Source of the DNA: Helicobacteraceae bacterium
GTDB lineage: Bacteria; Campylobacterota; Campylobacteria; Campylobacterales; Sulfurimonadaceae
DNA: 6,518 bases
Assembly (NCBI GenBank): GCA_027083665.1
Contig: JALWNV010000079.1
Coordinates: forward strand, 1 to 6,518
Direction: 5' to 3'
The notes under the pieces are model-generated. The model was not told the DNA's origin and made no database searches. It saw only the letters and a program-made list of their open reading frames with translations. The translations under genes were made by a program, and so were the position numbers. Each line of letters begins with the position of its first letter. Within the stretch, counting starts at the first letter, position 1. Positions 1-6,451 of this stretch are shown piece after piece.

Positions 1-847
1 CCTCCGCCGGTGCACCCAGTGCGATCTGCTGGATATCCAGCGCAATCTGCCGGATATAGCGCTCCCTGTCGAGGGCGGGGGCATTGGAGAACATCGCACC
101 CAGGCGTACCTCTTGCACACCGGCGGCGGCGAACGAAGGCAGCTCCCGCGAACGCAGGTGGTCGTAGATCGCCTTGCGCTGTTCGCGGCTTTGGCGAAAC
201 AGCGGAGTCACGTAGACGATCTCCGTCTCGGGGGCGATCTTGTCCAGATCGGCCAGGCCGTCACCTGAAACCGGGATCAGCTCCGCCTCGATATCGTTGC
301 GGGCAAAGACTTTTTTGAGATATTTTCCGATCTGCGGAGCGTAGCCGAGCAGTTCGGCATCGATCAATATCGCCGCCGTCGAGGGTTCCAGCGCCTCGTT
401 GATGGCTTCGATATCTTTCCGGAGCGTCGCATGGGCACTGACATAGGCGAGGTTGTGTTTGCCCGAAACGCCGTCGTGATACGAAATCCCCTGCATTTTC
501 GGATCGATGACCGCCGTCGCGACCAGCGGCTTTTGCAGCCGCCGCCAGCGTCCGCCGACATGCGAAGAGAGCGCCCCGAGCGTCACGACGATATCGGCCT
601 GCGGACTGTTCATCGCTCTGGAAATGCCTTTCTCGATTCGCTTGATATCCCAGTGCGCGTCGGTCTGTACCGCCTTGGGGAAATGCACATCGAAATCGTA
701 TCCCAGCAGCTTGACAATTTCGGATTTGAGCGCTCTGCCGAATCCCTCGCCGTTTTCGCTTTTTCCGTCGTCGACGATCGCGACGTTGTAACTCGGCCGT
801 GCCCACAGCACCAGCCCCATCATAAAAAACAGTATCGTTATTCGCAT
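1..847 (-). CDS. Periplasmic binding protein resembling the ABC_sub_bind family (partial, C-terminus beyond the window)
   Basis: The open frame runs without a stop from the ATG at 847 to the window edge, giving 282 residues; the C-terminus is missing. AGGAG (852-856) sits four bases before the ATG. Residues 1-16 (MRITILFFMMGLVLWA) are a signal peptide with likely cleavage after A16 and no lipobox. The rest has the two-lobe Rossmann layout of ABC_sub_bind proteins (PF04392 type): a first strand NVAIVDDG (21-28), ADIVVTLGA (84-92), KPLVATAVIDP (106-116), a hinge-like region HNLAYVSAHATLRKDIEA (131-148), AAILIDAELLG (158-168), EIVYVTPLFR (209-218), LPSFAAAG (236-243) and a final helix DRERYIRQIALDIQQIALG (260-278). 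These families bind small ligands for ABC importers, but some members lie beside TolC-like proteins instead of a permease, so import is not assured. It follows the lipoprotein gene by 33 bases with no terminator between them and is probably co-transcribed. The fold assignment is by pattern only; the ligand is unknown. Confidence 0.85.
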   Translation of the reverse strand, partial: MRITILFFMMGLVLWARPSYNVAIVDDGKSENGEGFGRALKSEIVKLLGYDFDVHFPKAVQTDAHWDIKRIEKGISRAMNSPQADIVVTLGALSSHVGGRWRRLQKPLVATAVIDPKMQGISYHDGVSGKHNLAYVSAHATLRKDIEAINEALEPSTAAILIDAELLGYAPQIGKYLKKVFARNDIEAELIPVSGDGLADLDKIAPETEIVYVTPLFRQSREQRKAIYDHLRSRELPSFAAAGVQEVRLGAMFSNAPALDRERYIRQIALDIQQIALGAPAE

Positions 848-880
848 AGTACTCCTCTCATTTTCCCCTCTGACTTTGTC

Positions 881-2155
881 TTATCGCAGCAGCGGCCGCA
901 GCTGGCAGCCGACACCTTTGACCGTTCCGCGTCCCTGATCGTTGCTCCACTGCAGCTGCAGCCCGCCGGCCGGATCGTCGAAATCCACCCGGCCGCTGAG
1001 CACCGTTCCCAGGGCATCTTGCAGCTTCAGATCCGCCACACCCGTTGTCGGATCGATCCGTCCGTGCAGGCGGGGTTCTTCATCCGTCCGCGCATCGTGA
1101 ATCAGTCCCGAAACGCTTCCGTTGGCATCGACGTCCATAATGAACATTCCCACCGGCTGATTCGGATCCTGCGACATGTAGCCGTATCCGGTATAGCGGA
1201 ACGCGGCATCGGGAACACTGCCGATACGCAATGCGCTGTAATGTCCTTCCTGCCCCTCATTGACAAAGGTGCCTTCAACACGGTCAAAACCGACACTGAC
1301 GCCGTAGCCGCTGATCTTGAGTCCCGCCTCTTCGATCGCACCGGTCTTGCGGTTGAAATACCAGTTGCTTCCGTCGAAACGGTAGCGTTCGGAGCTGATA
1401 TTATGCTCACCGATCGTATAGATGACCGTATCGGGCTGGGTGCCGACCTGCTGACCGTCGCCCATCGCGACGATCGTACCGTCCGCCTGAATCATCACGC
1501 CGACGAAACCGCCGGGTTTTTGCGGGTCGCCCGTATCCCACTCTCCTTTGTAGCCGCCGCTGTAGATACAGCGCAGCGACCGCGAAAAGTGTTCGTTGGC
1601 AACTGCCGCGGAAGGCAGTGCCGTTATCATACCGTCGGTCGCCTCACGTACGGCTTGAACAAAAGCACTTTCGCTTGCATTGTACTCGGGTGTCTCCCAT
1701 TGAAGCGCTTCCGCACGCGTCTGCCCGGAGATCTGGATGCCTATCGTGTTCGGATCCTCGTCGAGTGCGAGCATCAACCGTACACGATTGCTGATCTCCT
1801 CCGTCTCGACCGAGACCGGCGTATCGGAAAGCGATCCGCGGTGATCGAAATAGTAAAACGCCCGGGGCGTGATAATCGAAGAGGCCAGCGCCGTGCCCAG
1901 GGCAAGACGGCCGACAGTGAAGGTGAGAAATTCGCCGTTGCGATACAAAAACGTCCCGTTCTCGTCAGTGACTCCGGCATTGCCGAGGGAACTGTTGTAC
2001 TCCAGCCCGCTGACGAACGCATCGATGAACGTCCCGCTCTTGAGGGGGTTTTTGCCATAGTAGTACTGCGCATGACGACTGCTCTCTCCGCCGCAACCGC
2101 CCAGCAGTACCGCCAGCGAAGCCGCCGAGAGCGCCAAAGAAACCAACCGCTTCAT
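881..2155 (-). CDS. Secreted lipoprotein (424 aa) with an N-terminal surface-protein module and a duplicated β module
   Basis: The product starts with a lipoprotein signal peptide ending LGGC, with the lipidated cysteine at residue 21. Residues 40-150 (GTFIDAFVSGLEY, GVTDENGTFLY, then VGRLALG, ITPRAF and LMLALDEDPNTIGIQI) match a module I know from many lipoproteins and adhesin-like proteins of marine Gram-negatives, whose usual form is GxFxDxxVxGLxY...G.TDxxGxFxYxxGExVTFxxGxxxLG. A helical stretch follows (160-195), then β-rich sequence in which residues 210-230 and 330-350 are copies of one another. Cysteines 196 and 417 bracket the β region and may pair. I chose the ATG at 2155: GAGG lies six bases upstream, and the ATG is eight bases past the FadL stop. 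A TTG at 2167 is in frame but would only add four residues. Coupling to the FadL gene suggests joint action at the outer membrane. No catalytic motif is visible, so the role is unknown. Confidence 0.9.
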   Translation of the reverse strand: MKRLVSLALSAASLAVLLGGCGGESSRHAQYYYGKNPLKSGTFIDAFVSGLEYNSSLGNAGVTDENGTFLYRNGEFLTFTVGRLALGTALASSIITPRAFYYFDHRGSLSDTPVSVETEEISNRVRLMLALDEDPNTIGIQISGQTRAEALQWETPEYNASESAFVQAVREATDGMITALPSAAVANEHFSRSLRCIYSGGYKGEWDTGDPQKPGGFVGVMIQADGTIVAMGDGQQVGTQPDTVIYTIGEHNISSERYRFDGSNWYFNRKTGAIEEAGLKISGYGVSVGFDRVEGTFVNEGQEGHYSALRIGSVPDAAFRYTGYGYMSQDPNQPVGMFIMDVDANGSVSGLIHDARTDEEPRLHGRIDPTTGVADLKLQDALGTVLSGRVDFDDPAGGLQLQWSNDQGRGTVKGVGCQLRPLLR

Positions 2156-2161
2156 ATCACG

Positions 2162-2165
2162 CCTC
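2162..2165 (-). promoter_or_regulatory. Ribosome binding site overlapping the FadL-like stop codon (coupling)
   Basis: GAGG begins inside the TGA stop codon (2166-2164) of the channel gene and lies six bases before the ATG at 2155 of the downstream lipoprotein. Ribosomes finishing the channel cover this site, so translation of the two genes is likely coupled. This arrangement also favours the ATG at 2155 over the TTG at 2167. Confidence 0.65.
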
Positions 2166-3735
2166 AAAACCAGTAGTTCAGACCCATCGAAAGGGTGAAC
2201 TGTCTCATGGTCGTCGTATATTCGTACGGCATATCGATCGCCGCTGTCTCATCATAGCCGAACGGTGCCGGACTGAGATAGCCTGAACGCGTCACGACCG
2301 TTTCAGGCGAATAGACCGCCGATAAATCGAGATCGAGATCTTCGTTCAACGCCATTCCCATCCCCACAGTGAAATGTGTCGTGCTGATCGCGGGGAAACC
2401 GACCATATTCAGCATCGACAGCGCCTGGTTGAAGACCAGATGCCCCTGCACGTCCTTGAGGAGATAGCCCTCTTCTTTGTCGATATTCTCGATCGGTGAA
2501 TCCGCGTAGTTGTACCCGAAACGAAAGACATATTTCTTTCCGCGGTACACGAGCCCCAGACCGTAGACCGACTGATTTTCCCAACCGAAATCACCGTAGC
2601 CCTTCGCCAGCGCCCAGGCGATATACCGGTAGTCCGCCGTAATCGTCATATTGTCGAAAAACTCGTACGAGAAGCCGATAGCCGCTTCCCAGGGCTGTTC
2701 AAGGGTCAAGTCATCGAGATGCTTCGGATTTGTCGCATCGAGCGAATCCTGAATCGTCCCCTGGATCGGGCTGGTCTCCAGCACCGCACCGATCGCACCC
2801 GCAAGCGTGGGGTTCATTCCCGCATTGGTCAGCTGCTGCGCGATCGTCCCGACGTCTTTCGAACCGTCAAGCCCCGTGCCGTAGTTGTTGTGCATCCACT
2901 CGTCGGCCATATAGACCATCCCGTGCGGTCCGAACTGCGAAAAGTTGGCGACCTCTTTGTAGGTGTACATCAGCGACGACTGGTAATTCAGACCGATACG
3001 CAGTTTGTCCGTCACTTCGATGTCCATCCCCGCCTGATATCCGAACGCCGGTACCAGTTCGCTGCCTCCGACATTGGTGCCGAACAGCCCTTCCCGGTTG
3101 GACTGCGGTTTCGTTCCGGGCGGATAAGGGTTCCCCTGCGCATCGAGATACGCCTCGTCGTAGTTGAGCGACATCGACCCAAGCCCCAGTACCGGGGCGA
3201 AACCGAAATTGACGTTGTTGACACGGTACGCGATCGCGGGAACGATCTTCATAAGCATCATGGAGCTTTTCAGCTGCCGCTGCGCATAGTCGCCCTTGTA
3301 GTTGACCGCCATCCCCGCCGCACCGATCATCGCGATCCCGAAGACCGTGCGGTCGTTCAGGCGCGTCGCATACGCCACCGACGGGATGAAATTCGTATCG
3401 ATCATATTCTGGCTGTCCGCACTCGACCGCCCGTCGTAGCTCGGCAGATTCGGAAGCGGCGGCAGATTGGCATTGAGCGGCATCTTGTCGTAAACGGAGG
3501 ATTCGACCGCCGCGTTGAAGTATGTCATGTCGAATTGAAACTCGTCTTTTTTTCCCATCGAACCCAGCAGGGAGATGTTTTTGTGCATGGCTTCCGTTGC
3601 GCTGGTGAAAAAGGCGACGCCCGTGCCGCCCATACCACGGGAAACCGCAGAAGTGCCGATCAGATTGGTCCCGTTGGTCGCCGGCAGCGACGCCGCCGCG
3701 GCGGAAAGCAATATTGTATAACGTAAAATGTTCAT
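2164..3735 (-). CDS. FadL/TodX family outer-membrane channel for hydrophobic compounds (OmpP1 type)
   Basis: Proteins of this family are 14-stranded outer-membrane β-barrels with an N-terminal hatch; they let long-chain fatty acids or hydrocarbons diffuse through the barrel wall. This 523-residue product has a signal peptide, probably cleaved near SLPA at residues 16-19. The family's N-terminal hatch pattern follows: TNGTNLIG at 20-27 and SRGMGGTGVA at 32-41. Residues 343-374 (LTLEQPWEAAIGFSYEF, then ITADYRYIAW) match the well-conserved late-barrel segment of FadL. The C-terminus GLNYWF ends in phenylalanine, the usual barrel-assembly signal. It is longer than E. coli FadL (about 446 residues) because of loops near 85-110, 195-225 and 270-340. 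I start at the ATG at 3735: AAGGG lies five bases upstream and the signal peptide follows directly. Upstream in-frame codons to 3798 would add 21 charged residues and spoil the signal. The hatch NPA motif usual in FadL is not intact. The substrate cannot be told from the sequence. Confidence 0.92.
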   Translation of the reverse strand: MNILRYTILLSAAAASLPATNGTNLIGTSAVSRGMGGTGVAFFTSATEAMHKNISLLGSMGKKDEFQFDMTYFNAAVESSVYDKMPLNANLPPLPNLPSYDGRSSADSQNMIDTNFIPSVAYATRLNDRTVFGIAMIGAAGMAVNYKGDYAQRQLKSSMMLMKIVPAIAYRVNNVNFGFAPVLGLGSMSLNYDEAYLDAQGNPYPPGTKPQSNREGLFGTNVGGSELVPAFGYQAGMDIEVTDKLRIGLNYQSSLMYTYKEVANFSQFGPHGMVYMADEWMHNNYGTGLDGSKDVGTIAQQLTNAGMNPTLAGAIGAVLETSPIQGTIQDSLDATNPKHLDDLTLEQPWEAAIGFSYEFFDNMTITADYRYIAWALAKGYGDFGWENQSVYGLGLVYRGKKYVFRFGYNYADSPIENIDKEEGYLLKDVQGHLVFNQALSMLNMVGFPAISTTHFTVGMGMALNEDLDLDLSAVYSPETVVTRSGYLSPAPFGYDETAAIDMPYEYTTTMRQFTLSMGLNYWF

Positions 3736-3740
3736 CTGTA

Positions 3741-3745
3741 CCCTT
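3741..3745 (-). promoter_or_regulatory. Ribosome binding site that decides the FadL-like gene start
   Basis: AAGGG stands five bases before the ATG at 3735, directly ahead of the codons for a normal signal peptide. The longer in-frame possibility starting at 3798 has no signal peptide-like N-terminus, so this site supports the shorter protein. Confidence 0.7.
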
Positions 3746-3804
3746 CGATCATTTTTGCGTAAGGGCTCTGAGAATCGGGACACGTAAACCGAAACCAAAG
3801 CCCT

Positions 3805-3838
3805 GGCGCAAACCTGCGCAAAGGGGGCCCGCCGGGCC
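3805..3838 (-). other. Two small hairpins in the gap between the large lipoprotein and the FadL-like gene
   Basis: The 108-base gap (3736-3843) holds two adjacent perfect five-base-pair stems: GGCCC/GGGCC at 3826-3830 and 3834-3838 with a three-base loop, and GCGCA/TGCGC at 3806-3810 and 3815-3819 with a four-base loop. The GC-rich stem begins only five bases after the stop codon of the large lipoprotein gene. Only three T follow it on the minus strand, so it is a poor intrinsic terminator. It could act as a partial terminator, an attenuator or a 3'-end stabiliser that sets different levels for the two genes. GCGCAAA also occurs twice as a direct repeat (3806-3812 and 3816-3822). I see no good -10 box in the rest of the gap. 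Confidence 0.4.
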
Positions 3839-3843
3839 GCCTG

Positions 3844-6387
3844 TCACTCCGAGGCGGTACGGGCGGGAGCCGCCGCCGAAGTATCGATACCTACGGCATT
3901 GAGCGCACTGTCGCCGAGCTCGCCGAAATAATCGACGACGGCCGCGACATCGGCCGGACTGATGAGCCGGATCTTGTAGGCGTACAGCGGTTCGCTGATA
4001 TCACCGTCGACCTCGACGAGAATCGCATCGGTCAGTTCGACCGGCTCCATCGTAATCGTATGAATCCCGTCGACCGCCTGCGGCAGGTCGAGCGATGCCG
4101 GAAGATCCGGATTGGTCGAAACGACATAAAGGTCAACATAACCCGCATCGAAATCGAAATCGGTATCCGCAAAATGCGTATTGGCATAGTTCTGCGGCAG
4201 TTTCAGCCAGTCGATCGCCAGCAGGAAATCCGGAATATAGACGTTGTCCGCCGACGGATAGAAATACGCACGAATCAATTCGTTGCTGCTCAGGTCGGCC
4301 AGCCAGTCGACCCCTACGACATTGTTCCAGAAGCCGACGACACCGTCAGTGGCCGAACCGTAAATGAACTCCCAGGTCATATCGGCAAACGGCGGCAGCG
4401 TGAAGTTGCCCTCCGCGGCAGCCATATCCGGTACCGAACCGCTGTTGATCATATCTTCGCGAATCGCCAGTTCGACCAGGCCGTGGAAACCGTAAACGAT
4501 ATCGTTGTCCGTAAAGAGCGGATTGGTGATCTCTGTCGGGTAGACTTTCAGGCCGCTGTCGTCACGTCCGTCGACGACGGTGTTGAAAGCGATGTTGCCC
4601 TGATCCATCAATTCGTCGATTACCGACGCGTTGTCGTCCATAAATGCGTCGAACACGTCACCGAGACTGACGTTTTCCCATGCCTGTGCGAACAGATCGA
4701 CGATATCATCAAACCAGTCTGATCCGATGACGCCCAGTCCGGCGGAACGTGCCGCCGCCTGCGACCCTTCAGGCATCGCAGGGACCGGTTCGGAGATATA
4801 CTGGTTCCACAGGGTCCTGACATTCTCCGCGAACCCGTTCCAGACGTCGATATTGTTCATCCACGCATATTCGTATGCCGCACCGACAAACGCCTTGCCG
4901 TAAGTGAAATAGCGGTCGACGGGAATCAGTTTGGCAAACCCGATGAACGCGTCGGTATAGGCACCGAACCCGTACGGCTTCGACTCCGTGCCGCCGTAGA
5001 TGCCTTCGTACATCGCGCCGGCGATGGCGATAATGTTCATATATCCCTGAATCGGATCGGCAATCGTTTCGGCATCGCCGGCCGTACCGTTGCCGACCTG
5101 GACACCGTCGGCTTCGATCGCCTCCCCGGCGCTATCGTTTTTGCGGACACCGAGAAAGATATGATCCATCAGGGTCGTCAGGGTCGCATTATCCAGCTGC
5201 TGCATCGCGGCAATGAATTCATTGGTCGAACCCGGTGTTTTAAAGAGCGCATAGAAAAACTTCTCGTTGATCAGTTCGTTGCCGTCGCCGTGTCCCGTAT
5301 AGTCGTTGGGCGTTTCACCCGACTCGACGATCGCACCCGTATCGAACATCAGGTTGACAAAAGCGTCTTTTCTGCCGTATCCGGACGTATTCTGCGGTGC
5401 CGAATGCGGTGCGACGAAGTACTCTTTTGCGTATCGGTCCATCAGAATGCCCATATAGGCCGTCGTCGAGTGGGACACATCCGCATGATGGTCGGCATCG
5501 TCGTTGGAGAGCAGCATCGCATCCGCCAGACAGTTGTACATCGGTGCATCGATTTTCTCAAAAAAGAAACGTCCGAGGATATCGCGCTCTTCCGCAAGGG
5601 CCGCGAACTTCTCGCCGAACTCCTTGTTCGTCTGAAGCATCGGACACATCTTCTTCGTCAAATCCCAGTTCTTGCCGAGCGCATCGATCATGATCTGCGT
5701 CATCGTTTCGGACTTTCTCGCCTGATCGAGCATGAAGATCGTCGCTTCTTCCGAATCCAGAACGACATCGAACGTCGCACCGGTCAATTTGTTCCCGACC
5801 GACGTGTCGGCGACGTCGACCAGCTTGTCCTTGATCTTGTCGCCGATTTTTTTACCGACTTTCTTAATCGGGTCGAGCAGACCGCGGGCATCTGCCGCCT
5901 TCGACGGTGCCGCGGCGTAAAGGCGCAGGAACTCCTTGTTCAGATCGACCGAAACCAGGTATTCGTTGATATCGGCATCCGTAATATCCGGATTTTCGCT
6001 GCGTACCTCGTCGATGAGTTTGTGCATGAACGCTTCGACATCGTTGGATTCCATCTGAGCGACCATCGCCATGATGTCGCTGTCGCCGATCGCGCCGGAG
6101 ACTGTTCCGATCTTCAGACGTTTCGCCGCCATGGAAACGTCCTGCTCTCCCACGGCGGAGGCGCCGTATGTCATCCCGCGTGCCGAAGCAAGTACTGCCG
6201 TCGCCGCGCGTTTCGCCTCGGCCGCCGTCATCGCATCGATGGCGGAGGTATCGACCGCTGCCGTACCCGAACCGTTTTGCGACACATCCTGTGCCTCCGG
6301 AGCCGAAGTGCCCGAACCGGAGCCGCAACCTGCGAGCAGCAGTGTCGCCGTCGCGAGTGAAACAAGTACCTGTGTTTTTTTCGTCAT
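3844..6387 (-). CDS. Large secreted lipoprotein of unknown function (847 aa), first gene of the cluster
   Basis: I do not recognise a family. The N-terminus is a lipoprotein signal peptide: two lysines, a hydrophobic stretch, then LAGC with the lipidated cysteine at residue 21. Glycine follows the cysteine, which in enterobacterial terms would not retain the protein in the inner membrane. Residues 22-60 are a Gly/Ser/Ala-rich tether. Residues 60-170 look helical. Residues 173-190 form a lysine-rich amphipathic helix, unusual in this otherwise acidic protein. Two cysteines (248, 286) could form a disulfide, and residues 296-306 (DDADHHADVSH) look like a metal-binding cluster. The middle (370-730) is rich in aromatics and probably helical; residues 745-810 look like β strands, followed by a short Ala-rich tail. 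There is no CxxCH haem motif and no GxSxG lipase motif. The ATG start has AAGGA five bases upstream (6393-6397). It precedes a FadL-type channel gene, which suggests an envelope partner role, but that is inference. The coding call is sure; the function is unknown. Confidence 0.93.
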   Translation of the reverse strand: MTKKTQVLVSLATATLLLAGCGSGSGTSAPEAQDVSQNGSGTAAVDTSAIDAMTAAEAKRAATAVLASARGMTYGASAVGEQDVSMAAKRLKIGTVSGAIGDSDIMAMVAQMESNDVEAFMHKLIDEVRSENPDITDADINEYLVSVDLNKEFLRLYAAAPSKAADARGLLDPIKKVGKKIGDKIKDKLVDVADTSVGNKLTGATFDVVLDSEEATIFMLDQARKSETMTQIMIDALGKNWDLTKKMCPMLQTNKEFGEKFAALAEERDILGRFFFEKIDAPMYNCLADAMLLSNDDADHHADVSHSTTAYMGILMDRYAKEYFVAPHSAPQNTSGYGRKDAFVNLMFDTGAIVESGETPNDYTGHGDGNELINEKFFYALFKTPGSTNEFIAAMQQLDNATLTTLMDHIFLGVRKNDSAGEAIEADGVQVGNGTAGDAETIADPIQGYMNIIAIAGAMYEGIYGGTESKPYGFGAYTDAFIGFAKLIPVDRYFTYGKAFVGAAYEYAWMNNIDVWNGFAENVRTLWNQYISEPVPAMPEGSQAAARSAGLGVIGSDWFDDIVDLFAQAWENVSLGDVFDAFMDDNASVIDELMDQGNIAFNTVVDGRDDSGLKVYPTEITNPLFTDNDIVYGFHGLVELAIREDMINSGSVPDMAAAEGNFTLPPFADMTWEFIYGSATDGVVGFWNNVVGVDWLADLSSNELIRAYFYPSADNVYIPDFLLAIDWLKLPQNYANTHFADTDFDFDAGYVDLYVVSTNPDLPASLDLPQAVDGIHTITMEPVELTDAILVEVDGDISEPLYAYKIRLISPADVAAVVDYFGELGDSALNAVGIDTSAAAPARTASE

Positions 6388-6399
6388 TTTATTCCTTTG

Positions 6400-6431
6400 C
6401 TCTTAAAACTCCCCTGTTGCCGGGGGAAGAG
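6400..6431 (-). promoter_or_regulatory. Imperfect hairpin in the leader of the first gene
   Basis: In the leader RNA, CTCTT (6431-6427) can pair with AAGAG (6404-6400), and CCCC with GGGG (6414-6411), leaving the loop CGGCAACA or a one-base shift of it. The 3' side carries a bulge containing GTTTT. The structure ends just before the AAGGA ribosome binding site (6393-6397), so it could influence translation of the large lipoprotein or stabilise the transcript. It is not a classic terminator: the stem is short and the T run lies inside the bulge. It may be chance. Confidence 0.35.
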
Positions 6432-6445
6432 GTAATGATGGACGC

Positions 6446-6451
6446 AGTATA
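6446..6451 (-). promoter_or_regulatory. Probable σ70-type -10 box (TATACT) of the cluster
   Basis: On the minus strand TATACT matches the TATAAT consensus at five of six positions and lies 58 bases before the ATG of the large lipoprotein gene. Transcription would start near 6438-6440 and give a leader of about 50 bases. No good TTGACA-like -35 box lies 16-18 bases upstream; instead there are runs of A/T. In Campylobacterota, main-sigma promoters typically have a strong -10 and periodic AT-rich DNA in place of a -35, so this fits. It is the only convincing promoter I see for the four genes. No experimental start is known. Confidence 0.6.

Noticed and set aside
2156..2167. TTG start at 2167 for the second lipoprotein
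   Set aside because: It would overlap the FadL stop and add four residues ahead of a normal signal peptide; the ATG at 2155 has a well-spaced GAGG.
431..2176. Open plus-strand frame of 581 codons opposite two minus-strand genes
   Set aside because: It lies antisense to two well-supported genes, crosses their intergenic gap, has an Arg/His-rich composition typical of a GC-rich antisense shadow, and has no plausible domain.
2719..3726. Open plus-strand frame of 335 codons opposite the FadL-like gene
   Set aside because: The product is very Arg-rich without domains, while the minus-strand frame is clearly FadL-like.
3732..3752. Six-codon minicistron (MIEGYR) whose TGA overlaps the FadL-like ATG
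   Set aside because: The ATGA overlap is neat, but there is no ribosome binding site before it and a six-codon frame is easily chance.
3736..3798. Upstream extension of the FadL-like gene to 3798
   Set aside because: It adds 21 charged residues before the signal peptide and ignores the AAGGG site ahead of the ATG at 3735.
6076..6087. GDSD tetrapeptide at residues 101-104 of the large lipoprotein, as a GDSL-type hydrolase hint
   Set aside because: The surrounding sequence does not match GDSL hydrolases and the other conserved blocks are missing.
5161..6360. Open plus-strand frame of 399 codons opposite the large lipoprotein
   Set aside because: Arg/His-rich antisense shadow; the minus strand has a lipobox, ribosome binding site and promoter.
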